Shown here one piece after another: positions 1 through 7,237 of a stretch of DNA of 64,000 bases. The stretch is from Fenollaria massiliensis (lineage in GTDB: Bacteria > Bacillota > Clostridia > Tissierellales > Peptoniphilaceae). Every line of letters starts with the position of its first letter. Position 1 is the first letter of the stretch. The DNA lies in NCBI RefSeq assembly GCF_000312505.2, contig NZ_HG326225.1:200249-264248 (forward strand). The letters run 5' to 3'. Position numbers and translations under genes: made by a program. The notes under the pieces were generated by a model. That model saw nothing but the letters and a program-made list of their open reading frames with translations. It was not told where the DNA came from and did not search any database.

Positions 1-197
1 TCCTTAGCTGCCATAATTCTTCCATGACCTGCAATTACTCCGTAGTCTTTGTCAATTATAATGGGATTTATAAAACCAAACTCTCTTATAGATGCTCTTA
101 GTTTGCTTATTTGGTCTGGTGAGTGAGTTCTAGCATTATTTATATATGGTACTAATTTGTCAATATCGACAAGCTTCATCTCTTTTGTCGTTATCAT
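1..197 (-). CDS. ParB-like domain protein, probable phage DNA methyltransferase (N-terminus only)
   Basis: Only the first 65 codons are in the window; the gene runs off the left edge. Translating from the ATG at 197 gives a start MITTKEMKLVDIDKLVPYIN followed by NNARTHSPDQISKL and INPIIIDKDYGVIAGHGR, the pattern of the ParB/Srx-type N-terminal domain found in many prophage site-specific DNA methyltransferases. The catalytic methyltransferase part would lie outside, so that half of the call is inference from family and context. The start overlaps the stop of the MetK-like gene by 4 bases (ATGA), suggesting coupled translation. A SAM-making enzyme directly upstream supports a SAM-using enzyme here. 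Confidence 0.75.
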   Translation of the reverse strand, partial: MITTKEMKLVDIDKLVPYINNARTHSPDQISKLRASIREFGFINPIIIDKDYGVIAGHGRIMAAK

Positions 198-976
198 ATT
201 AACCCCCACTTAGCAAATTCTTCAAAACCACCAATAGAATCAATATACCCTTTTGCAATTGCTACAATTTCTGTGTATGGCTTTCCATCTATTTCATCAT
301 CGCCAATAGCACACGAGAGCTCAATCACTCTATTTTCCTTTTGAGCCTTTAGATAAGCATAGATATTAACAGAAACGTCTGCTTTAGATAGATCTTTTCC
401 ATGCAATCCTCCACCAGTTACTGCTCTACCCATATCTGAGCCTATTTTTCTATTTGTAGCTCCTGTGTCGACATCTGTTCCACCAGTCCAATCACCTAAT
501 GGATTGATTATTGCATTTGGATAAATGTCTTGTAAGATTTCTGCTTCTACATTTGATTGACAAATAATAAGTTTATCTCCATCTAAAATGTACTTACCAT
601 CGTATGGGTGATTAGAAAAAATCTCTCTAGCTATTTCTGCTAGCTTTCTTTCTTCATTTGATCTTGGCACACCTTTAAAAATTCCATTGTCGCCACATCT
701 TATTTTATCCTCTTGATTTTTAGCAAGCTTTGTATCTTGTTTTACAATCTTTATATCACAATTTACATCTCCTGCTATTCTTTTAATAATTGCTTCTATT
801 TCTTTTATTTCAAACTTGCAATCTGTCTCTATAATGACATGGCAATTGCCGTGACCTAATAAAACTTCAACAGCTACTTTTGCTTTGTCTTGTTTCTTGT
901 ATGCTAGGTCAACAATAGCACCTGCAATGCAATCTGCAATTTTATCAGGATGCTTTGGATTTACTTTTTCAAACAT
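194..976 (-). CDS. Short phage-type S-adenosylmethionine synthetase (MetK-like)
   Basis: A 260-aa protein resembling methionine adenosyltransferase, which makes SAM from ATP and methionine. Visible family motifs are HPDKIAD (residues 9-15), GDNGIFKG in place of the usual GDQG-MFG, and near residues 165-195 GGTDVDTGATNRKI with GGGLHGKDLSKAD, matching the TGRKI and GGGAFSGKDPTKVD segments of the family. It is about two thirds of the usual 390 aa, as in phage-borne versions. It lies between the terminase small subunit and a ParB-domain methyltransferase, so it may feed SAM to phage DNA methylation. Activity of the short form is not provable from sequence. Confidence 0.82.
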   Translation of the reverse strand: MFEKVNPKHPDKIADCIAGAIVDLAYKKQDKAKVAVEVLLGHGNCHVIIETDCKFEIKEIEAIIKRIAGDVNCDIKIVKQDTKLAKNQEDKIRCGDNGIFKGVPRSNEERKLAEIAREIFSNHPYDGKYILDGDKLIICQSNVEAEILQDIYPNAIINPLGDWTGGTDVDTGATNRKIGSDMGRAVTGGGLHGKDLSKADVSVNIYAYLKAQKENRVIELSCAIGDDEIDGKPYTEIVAIAKGYIDSIGGFEEFAKWGLI

Positions 977-979
977 TTT

Positions 980-1627
980 CTACCTCCTTTGTCTTAGTAG
1001 TTTTTCCATCATATCTTCTCCGTAATCTTCATATACCTCCGTGCAGTTTTCTTTTACAATATCATATATTTCATACCATAAAAGGTTAGCTGACTTTTGA
1101 AACTGAGAAGACATTTGAACGAATGGTGAGGTTATTACTCCTCCTGTTGTAGGGTGCTTACCTAATAGACCAAACTGACTTATTGCTTCTTCGCATTGAA
1201 TATATCTTGCAAAAGCTTGTGAGTATGATTCTAATAGTCTTGGATTTACTAATTTCTCACAAGACCTATCTTTTAGCCACTGCCATGTCTCTTTATATAT
1301 TTCATCCGCTCCAAGTGGTATACCATTCTTTTGCTGTGCTGACAAATAGTCGCTTGGCTTAGGCATATCATAACCTTCCAGCTCAACTCCGTCAGGTAAG
1401 TCTTCAGCATCAAGTTCGTCTGGACTAAATGTTGGTATATTATTTAGGATAACCTCTACTTCTTTTCCTTTTTGTATTTTTTCTATAGCAGGCGTTGGTT
1501 TTCCACCAGCACGAACTCTTCGTCCGCCTCTATATGTTCCATCTTTTGCGATAATATCACCTCCTAATATATAATATTCTTTAATACCCCCTTTGAACCT
1601 GCCTTTTTGTGCGTAAGAGGGCGGCAC
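980..1627 (-). CDS. P27-family phage terminase small subunit
   Basis: The protein matches P27-type terminase small subunits, which recognise phage DNA for packaging: GTYRGGRRVRAGGKPTP near the start, MPKPSDYLSAQQKNGIPLGA, then a helical segment with ARYIQCEEAISQFGLLGKHP and SPFVQMSSQFQKSANLLWYE. The longest open frame begins at GTG 1627, but homologs as I recall them begin at the residue before AKDGTYRGG. A strong AGGAGG lies 7 bases before codon ATC (1552-1550) at that point, giving a 190-aa protein if ATC is used. The large subunit would lie beyond the left edge. Confidence 0.85.
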   Translation of the reverse strand: MPPSYAQKGRFKGGIKEYYILGGDIIAKDGTYRGGRRVRAGGKPTPAIEKIQKGKEVEVILNNIPTFSPDELDAEDLPDGVELEGYDMPKPSDYLSAQQKNGIPLGADEIYKETWQWLKDRSCEKLVNPRLLESYSQAFARYIQCEEAISQFGLLGKHPTTGGVITSPFVQMSSQFQKSANLLWYEIYDIVKENCTEVYEDYGEDMMEKLLRQRR

Positions 1628-1685
1628 CGTTGGTGTGGGACTTTACAGTAGAGAAGCTGCCTCCCCCTCCCCCTCAAAGATTTTT

Positions 1686-2042
1686 TTACCTACGAAACCT
1701 ATCTCCACTCTTTGCATGGATCTTTGAGTGACAAGATTTACACAAACTCATAAGGTTCTCCTCGTCATTTGTTCCACCAAGAGATAAAGGTTTTATGTGA
1801 TGAACATGTTCTGCTTTAGTCATTCTATTTTCTTCCAAACACTTCTCACAAAGTGGATGCTCAGAGATATATCTTTTGCGAATGACTCTCCATGCTTTTC
1901 CATAACGTTTGTATGTTTCTGTGTTTCTTTTATACTTTTCATAGTTCTTGTTGTATTCCTTTTCATGTTTCTTACAAAATCTTCCCTCAACTAACTCTGG
2001 ACAGTTTGGATAAGAACATGGTCTTTTAGGTTTTCTTGGCAT
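1686..2042 (-). CDS. Phage HNH endonuclease
   Basis: A 118-aa basic protein with a classic HNH nuclease core: CEKCLEENRMTKAEHVHHIKPLSLGG, then NLMSLCKSCHSKIH. Paired CxxC zinc knuckles, the HH catalytic pair, the Asn of NLMSL and the final CxxCH are all present. An N-terminal CSYPNC and CKKH may bind another zinc. In many tailed phages such a gene sits beside the terminase genes and helps genome packaging, which fits its place directly upstream of the P27 subunit. It is the first gene downstream of the proposed late promoter at 2111-2162. Confidence 0.9.
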   Translation of the reverse strand: MPRKPKRPCSYPNCPELVEGRFCKKHEKEYNKNYEKYKRNTETYKRYGKAWRVIRKRYISEHPLCEKCLEENRMTKAEHVHHIKPLSLGGTNDEENLMSLCKSCHSKIHAKSGDRFRR

Positions 2043-2061
2043 CTTACTCTCCTCTTAAAAC

Positions 2062-2090
2062 AAAAACCTTGAAGAAATATCTCCAAGGCT
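2062..2090 (-). terminator. Hairpin with T-run between regulator and HNH gene
   Basis: On the minus strand a stem of about 9 pairs (CCTTGGAGA with TTCTTCAAGG, one G-U pair) is followed by TTTTTG. It lies after the DUF1492 gene, but also downstream of the proposed late -10 box, so it would be in the leader of the late transcript. It could end early transcription or act as an attenuator. Confidence 0.5.
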
Positions 2091-2110
2091 CGTTTTATTA
2101 TTCTTTTTCT

Positions 2111-2162
2111 ATTATAATGATACTACAGATACATAGTGACATTCAATGACATTTAGTGACAT
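2111..2162 (-). promoter_or_regulatory. Probable phage late promoter with three 10-bp activator repeats
   Basis: On the minus strand three consecutive 10-mers, ATGTCACTAA, ATGTCATTGA and ATGTCACTAT (2162 down to 2133), are followed by a TATAAT at 2116-2111. There is no good -35; the -35 position falls inside the third repeat, which is the layout of an activator-dependent promoter. Two of the repeats lie inside the last codons of the DUF1492/ArpU-like gene, whose product is the natural candidate activator. Confidence 0.6.
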
Positions 2163-2571
2163 GATTAACTATCTTTGAAGTTTCTCTTAGTCCTTGATTA
2201 TGCAATCTGTGAATATGTCTAATGTCATAGTTTAGCTCAACAGCAATCTTCTCCCAAGTTTCAAAACAAAGATATCTTTTTTCTAAAATAACTTGAAGCT
2301 CTTTATCCTCAATCTTATTAATCACAGCTACAATTTCACTTTTTAAATCTACTAATTTATCTATATCTTTATTGATCTCTTCTTGCAAGTCAATAATTTT
2401 AACTATAGTATCTTCAAGTCGTGACGTTTCTCCGTTTGGATTCTTTGGCATATCAGACAGAGTTGAATTAGCTTTTGTTGCTAAAGCATTCAAGCTTTCT
2501 ACCTGTTCTAGCTTTGAGTTGATTCGTTTGTCAAGATAAAACGCCTGTTGTAAGTATTCCTTTGTATTCAT
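2143..2571 (-). CDS. DUF1492/ArpU-like phage transcriptional regulator
   Basis: A protein of about 142 aa. The ATG at 2571 is chosen because AGGAG sits 8 bases upstream; an in-frame GTG at 2580 is possible. The N-terminal two thirds is a long helical, coiled-coil-like stretch with MPKNPNGETSRLED. The C-terminus (LQVILEKRYLCFETWEKIAVELNYDIRH and following) is a sigma-region-4-like helix-turn-helix. This layout is typical of DUF1492 and ArpU late regulators of Gram-positive phages, which activate packaging and structural genes. It sits at the early/late boundary and its 3' end contains the repeats it may bind. Confidence 0.82.
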   Translation of the reverse strand: MNTKEYLQQAFYLDKRINSKLEQVESLNALATKANSTLSDMPKNPNGETSRLEDTIVKIIDLQEEINKDIDKLVDLKSEIVAVINKIEDKELQVILEKRYLCFETWEKIAVELNYDIRHIHRLHNQGLRETSKIVNHVTKCH

Positions 2572-2583
2572 ACATATCACTCC

Positions 2584-3932
2584 TTATATCAAATTAACTT
2601 TAACTGCTTCAATTAGTGCAGCTTGTGTTTTATTCTTATTTTCTAATGCTTTCATCACATCTTCATCGATAGTGTTTTTACTAAGTATATGATGAATCAC
2701 AACTGTTTCTTTTTGTCCTTGTCTGTACAGCCTTGCATTTGTTTGCTCGTATAACTCTAAGGACCAAGTTAATGAAAACCAAATAAGTGTTGATCCTCCT
2801 GCTTGAAGGTTTAGTCCGTGTCCAGCAGATGCTGGATGGATAATTGCAATTGGTATTTTTCCTTGATTCCACTCTTTAAAATCAGCACTTGTTTTTAACT
2901 CTCTCACATCAAATCTATCTTTAATTCTTTTTAAATCCGACTTATACCAGTAAGCTATTAAGACTGGCTTGCCATTTGCTCCTTCAATTAAATCTTCTAA
3001 GGCATCAAGCTTTCTATCGTGAATATGAACAGTATTCTTATCCTCATCGTAGACAGAACCAGATGCCATTTGAAGTAATTTGTTAGATAAAGCTGCAGCA
3101 TTGACTGCATCTATTTCTTTATCCTTTATGCTTATTACTAGATCCTTTTTAAAGCTATCGTATGTTTCTCTCTCTTTATCTGAAAGATTTACAAATACCT
3201 CGTTGTTTATTTTTTCTGGCATTGTTAGATAATCTTCAGCTTTCATCGATACTGTTATGTCAGATATCTTTTTATATATTGCATCCTCAGCAAATGGTAG
3301 TGGCTTATATGAATAGATAATTGCTCCATTCCTTTTATCTGGCTTGAAGTATATTTCTCTATATTGTCCTATAAATCTTCCAAGCCTTTCTCCCATATCT
3401 AAAAGTCTAAACTCTGCCCATAAATCCATTAAGCCATTTGATGAGGGTGTTCCTGTTAATCCAACAATTCTTTTAATCTTTGCTCTAACTTTCATCAGTG
3501 CTCTAAACCTCTTAGACCTATGAGACTTAAAAGAAGAAAGCTCATCTATTATTATCATATCAAAATTAAAATCACTGCCACTTTTATTAACGAGCCAGTC
3601 AACATTTTCTCTGTTAATAATATATATGTCAGCTTTTTTATTCAGTGCATTTAGCCTTTCCTTTTCACTTCCAATAACCACAGAGTACTTAAGCATCTTT
3701 AGATGAGACCATTTATCTATCTCTTCTTTCCATGTATCTCTTGCTACTCTTAGTGGTGCAATAATAAGGACTTTAGAGATTTCAAAAGAATCAAATAGTA
3801 AATCATTAATGGCTGTTAAGCTTATAACTGTTTTACCTAACCTAAGCCCATATCCAAGAATAATGCTGTAATCTTATTATTTTTTATTTGCTCAATAGCA
3901 TAGCTTTGATAATTATGTGGATTGAACTTCAA
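2584..3932 (-). pseudogene. SNF2/DEAD-type phage helicase, frameshifted in Walker A
   Basis: The intact product would be about 448 aa. Reading from TTG at 3932 gives KFNPHNYQSYAIEQIKNNK, then TALFLDMGLG and an immediate stop. The frame resumes as KTVISLTAINDLL after a tandem 5-base duplication (ACCTA twice at 3835-3844, plus-strand view), so the Walker A sequence DMGLGKT is split. Downstream the protein is otherwise complete: DELSSFK (motif II), GLTGTPSSNGLMDLW (motif III), QAGGSTLIWFSLTWS and NARLYRQGQK (motif VI). The TTG start overlaps the VRR-NUC stop (TTGA). A downstream ATG at 3696 could give a protein without the P-loop. Either a real inactivation or a sequence error. Confidence 0.85.
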
Positions 3933-4216
3933 TAAAGATCACCTCCTATAGCTTTTATTACTTCATCTATGTTTTCTTTTTCATCCAGTACGAAAACCTT
4001 AAATCCTAATTTTTTTAAATCTTTTATTCTTTTTATTTGAATAGGTCTTGCTTTGCCGCCTGGTCTTTTAAGTTCTACAAAACCAAGCTTAGCTTTAGGT
4101 AAAAGAACTATCCTGTCTGGTATTCCCATCATTGATGGAGATGTAAACTTTATGCAAAGACCTCCTAATGCTTTAACTTTTTTAACTAATGCTTTTTCTA
4201 TATCTTTCTCTAACAT
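3929..4216 (-). CDS. VRR-NUC domain nuclease
   Basis: A 95-aa single-domain VRR-NUC protein, a PD-(D/E)XK-fold nuclease common in phage replication modules. Visible are LEKDIEKALVKKVKALGG, then GIPDRIVLLPKAKLGFVELK, carrying the PD of the active site and the ExK pair (VELK), and QIKRIKDLKKLGFKVFVLDE. Length is normal for the phage version. It lies between the primase and the SNF2 helicase, the usual order in this phage group, and overlaps the helicase start by 4 bases. Small VRR-NUC proteins are thought to cut branched DNA; the precise role here is unknown. Confidence 0.9.
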   Translation of the reverse strand: MLEKDIEKALVKKVKALGGLCIKFTSPSMMGIPDRIVLLPKAKLGFVELKRPGGKARPIQIKRIKDLKKLGFKVFVLDEKENIDEVIKAIGGDLY

Positions 4217-4235
4217 ATAAACCTCTATTTTTAGC

Positions 4236-4341
4236 CATTGTGCAGGTCGTGAAACTCTCTTCTATAACCTCTATATATATACTAAATTTTTTTACTTACT
4301 ATATAAAACATATAGATATGACCTTCACGACCTGCACAATG
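4236..4341. repeat. Perfect 18-bp inverted repeat around an AT-rich 70-bp spacer
   Basis: The arm CATTGTGCAGGTCGTGAA at 4236-4253 is exactly complementary to TTCACGACCTGCACAATG at 4324-4341. The 70-bp spacer is almost all A and T. It fills the gap between the primase stop (4349) and the VRR-NUC start (4216), the longest non-coding gap in the replication module. Possible roles are a replication origin, a protein-binding site or an RNA processing hairpin; the sequence alone does not decide. Confidence 0.8.
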
Positions 4342-4348
4342 TGTATTT

Positions 4349-6577
4349 TTACACAAATTCAGATTTTAACTTAAGTCCACTTATGACAATTCCTTGACTT
4401 ATTTTCCTCCTAACAAATCCATTGGATGAAAGAGCAGCATAAAAATCGCCAGTACTTCTTACATAATCTCCTGTCCTTAAGCAATAAGATCTATATTCTT
4501 GATATAAATCTCCAGACTTTTCTTCATATGATGAATCAAGCTCACAGCACTCATTTAAAAAATGCTTGAACCAATTGTTAGATTCCTTATATTCATCAAT
4601 TGCATCTGAGACTTTTTTAGGAAGAGTAAACTTGAAGTCTTCATCAATAGCTTTTTTAGCACCTTCAATTAACCAGCTAAGAACCGCTCCTCCAGCTTTG
4701 TCAACCAAATAATCTGTATAGTTTTTAATATCACTACTACCCTTTATTTTTGCTTCAAAAGGAATTACTATAAGTCTTCTCCACGTTCCCTCATCTAAAG
4801 CACTCACCTTTGGTAGGTGGTTGGTATATAGGACAAGGGTGTGAGAAGGGACAAACTTAAATGGATCTCTATACTTTTTCTCTGCTACAATTTCATCTGT
4901 CGAACAGAGCTGCTTTACATTGGAAGTATTTAGTCTAAGTCCTTCTTGTAGCTCTGCTGCTATAAGGAGTCTTTTACCTCTTGTTTCTGCAAGCTCTGGC
5001 TTTGCATTTCTTTTTGAATTGACTGTCAATATATCAGCAGATATTGAACCACTATATAGGTTTAAGACTCGAGAGATAGTGTTCCAAAAAGTAGACTTCC
5101 CATTTCTACCATCCCCATAGGCTATAATTAGTGCTTCGATATATACTTTTCCAATAAGAGAAATACCAGCTACTTTCTGAACATATTCAATAAGCTCTTT
5201 ATCTTTTAGAAAAAAAGTATCAAGTGCATCTAACCATAGATTCATATTTTCTACACTTGGATCAGTCAGCGTTTCTTTTGTGATATAATCCTCTGCGATA
5301 TGCTCTCTGTATTCTCCTGTTTTTAAATCAACAGTAAAGGATGGTGTATTCAGCAAAAACTCATCTTTATCTATTTCGCTTTGATTTATTTCAAGCATAG
5401 GCTTTGACTCTTTTAATGTCGCATGTATAGCTCTCGTGTCGCCTCTCTTAACAGCATAATTCTTATATGACTCAAGTGCAATCAATTTATAATATAAAAA
5501 CTTTTGCTTATCATCAAATACACTAAGAGCTTTCTTTTCCGACATGCTTGAGAGTATTTCCTTGACATTTGACTTTTTAAGATCGTCTTGTATTTTTATA
5601 AGCTCATTATTTATTTCTTCAGTTTGTCTCAAAACTAATTCTTGAGAGTAGCCTTGAGCTTTAAGTTCAGATTCTTCCCAGTAAGAGTCGTTATATACTA
5701 AAAAGCCTGTCGATGTAGCAAATCTGAGTCTATCCTTATATTCGTTAACAAATACCTCCGCTTGACCTATATCAGAAAACTCACTAGGCTTTAAGCTTAT
5801 GCCATCTGTGTATTCATCTGGAGGGATGTATTCTTTGCTACTAGAGACCTTTTTATAGAATTTACACGCTGACTTCCATATCTGTTCCAGTTCATCTTCA
5901 GGAAGAGGTGGTGAGCAAAGAGCTGCCTTTTTATCAAACAGCTCCCTAGCTTCAACTGTCTCTCCATAGCGAATAAGAACTCTACCAGCAAAATGATTCA
6001 TAGTTGAGTTTCTTGATCCTTCTTCTATAATGTCTGATAAGTTGTCAAGCTCAGCAAAGTCATCCTTTATTACTTCTGTAATAAATTTAGTACCTCTTAC
6101 AATTTCCACAACAGGATTAGTAACTCCAAAGAAGAATCTTGCTCCATCAAGTGCATTGCTGTCAAAGAATGAATACTTATCTGCTATTGCTTCTTTTATG
6201 GAAACGTATTCATCCAGCGAATTTACAATTGGTATAGGAAAGTAAATATGCATTCTTGGTCTTGCTGCCTTTCCATGCTTTTGCTTGTTATGATGTCTGC
6301 TATAAACAACAGCAAAATTAACACCATCGAATATTCTCTTTACTTCATTTATGTCTATCCACTCATTTGGTTCCTCAGATTCGTCATTGTCTATATCCAT
6401 AGCAATGCAGTTTGACTCTATAAAATTATCGTTAGAGCGATAGTTATTTTTATATTTTGCCATTACATGGTCAAAAGATGCTACCTTTTCAAATGACCTT
6501 ATATCTATTACATCGTTTTCATTTGGATAAATACAATTTGATTGATTAGCTATACAGTTCGAAGTGTATATTTTCAT
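4349..6577 (-). CDS. Phage primase/helicase (PrimPol plus D5/P4-type ATPase)
   Basis: A 742-aa replication protein. The N-terminal third looks like an archaeo-eukaryotic-type primase: IAMDIDNDESEEPNEW carries the hDhD metal motif near residue 60, and VVYSRHHNKQKHGKAARPRM follows. Around residues 200-250 comes a PriCT-like linker (GSRNSTMNHFAGRVLIRYGE). The C-terminal half is a superfamily 3 helicase of D5/P4 type: AYGDGRNGKSTFWNTI (Walker A, about residue 485), AELQEGLRL, then LVLYTNHLPKVSALDEGTWRR with the sensor Asn and arginine finger. It should prime and unwind phage DNA for the family A polymerase encoded upstream. Confidence 0.9.
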   Translation of the reverse strand: MKIYTSNCIANQSNCIYPNENDVIDIRSFEKVASFDHVMAKYKNNYRSNDNFIESNCIAMDIDNDESEEPNEWIDINEVKRIFDGVNFAVVYSRHHNKQKHGKAARPRMHIYFPIPIVNSLDEYVSIKEAIADKYSFFDSNALDGARFFFGVTNPVVEIVRGTKFITEVIKDDFAELDNLSDIIEEGSRNSTMNHFAGRVLIRYGETVEARELFDKKAALCSPPLPEDELEQIWKSACKFYKKVSSSKEYIPPDEYTDGISLKPSEFSDIGQAEVFVNEYKDRLRFATSTGFLVYNDSYWEESELKAQGYSQELVLRQTEEINNELIKIQDDLKKSNVKEILSSMSEKKALSVFDDKQKFLYYKLIALESYKNYAVKRGDTRAIHATLKESKPMLEINQSEIDKDEFLLNTPSFTVDLKTGEYREHIAEDYITKETLTDPSVENMNLWLDALDTFFLKDKELIEYVQKVAGISLIGKVYIEALIIAYGDGRNGKSTFWNTISRVLNLYSGSISADILTVNSKRNAKPELAETRGKRLLIAAELQEGLRLNTSNVKQLCSTDEIVAEKKYRDPFKFVPSHTLVLYTNHLPKVSALDEGTWRRLIVIPFEAKIKGSSDIKNYTDYLVDKAGGAVLSWLIEGAKKAIDEDFKFTLPKKVSDAIDEYKESNNWFKHFLNECCELDSSYEEKSGDLYQEYRSYCLRTGDYVRSTGDFYAALSSNGFVRRKISQGIVISGLKLKSEFV

Positions 6578-6883
6578 CTACTCACCAGCTTGAAGTTCTA
6601 AAACTTTCACCGCAAATTTTAGAGCTTTAATAAATGTCATCAGCTCAGAGTCTCCTTCAAAAATCAACTCTACTTCTTGAGTTATAATATCGCCTACATA
6701 TGCAGGTCTTATTCTCATCTCCAAATCAGTTCCACCTAAGTCTTTTAATTTAAAATAGGTTCTTGATCCGTGTCCACTATCTCCACCTTTAAATCCATTA
6801 GTACCTACTTCAACTGAAATTGCATTTGCTGCAAGAAACTCTTTAGTTAATGTTTCTACTGTTTTTTCATTTATAATCCTCAT
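6578..6883 (-). CDS. Small phage protein of unknown function
   Basis: A 101-aa protein I do not recognise. It starts with an ATG after a good AGGAGG-type site, ends one base before the primase ATG, and is collinear with its neighbours, so it is very likely real. The middle is rich in Gly (TNGFKGGDSGHGSRTYFKLKD) and the rest alternates beta-type and helical segments, ending in ALKFAVKVLELQAGE. There is no membrane segment, signal peptide or cysteine. Its place between the DUF4406-like gene and the primase suggests a replication accessory role, which is inference only. Confidence 0.7.
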   Translation of the reverse strand: MRIINEKTVETLTKEFLAANAISVEVGTNGFKGGDSGHGSRTYFKLKDLGGTDLEMRIRPAYVGDIITQEVELIFEGDSELMTFIKALKFAVKVLELQAGE

Positions 6884-7225
6884 TTAAATTACCTCCTTGA
6901 TAAATTTAATCTTCATCTTTCTTTTCTTTGCTATTCTGATTTCTTCTAACATTCCAAAACTTAAATCTTCTCCAAAGACCCATATCTCATCGCACTTACC
7001 TAATAAGACATAGCTAAAGTGCATGGCAAGCCCTCTTTCTTTTTCTTCACTCATAAACTGTGGATACATAAGATGTGGTGTTAATGGAATGCATCCGTTG
7101 TCAATAGCAAAACGTGAATAAATTCTTGCATTCTTTACATTTTTATGTGTGTCGCCAGCATAAGGGCTACATATATACACCAATGGTAGATATGGCTTTT
7201 TTTCTCGTACATATTTTTTATTCAT
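6884..7225 (-). CDS. DUF4406/nucleoside deoxyribosyltransferase-like phage protein
   Basis: A 113-aa protein with the start of a Rossmann-like fold, LPLVYICSPYAGDTHKNVKNA, then LTPHLMYPQFM and LGKCDEIWVFGEDLSFGMLEEI. The pattern (YI.SPYAGD near the start, CDEIWVFG and SFGMxxEI later) is that of DUF4406 and related small proteins distantly similar to nucleoside 2-deoxyribosyltransferases. The Glu in GMLEEI sits where the family's catalytic Glu would be. Such genes are common next to phage DNA polymerases and may act on nucleotides, but the substrate is unknown. A 12-bp gap separates it from the polymerase gene upstream. Confidence 0.75.
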   Translation of the reverse strand: MNKKYVREKKPYLPLVYICSPYAGDTHKNVKNARIYSRFAIDNGCIPLTPHLMYPQFMSEEKERGLAMHFSYVLLGKCDEIWVFGEDLSFGMLEEIRIAKKRKMKIKFIKEVI

Positions 7226-7237
7226 ATAAAACCTCCA

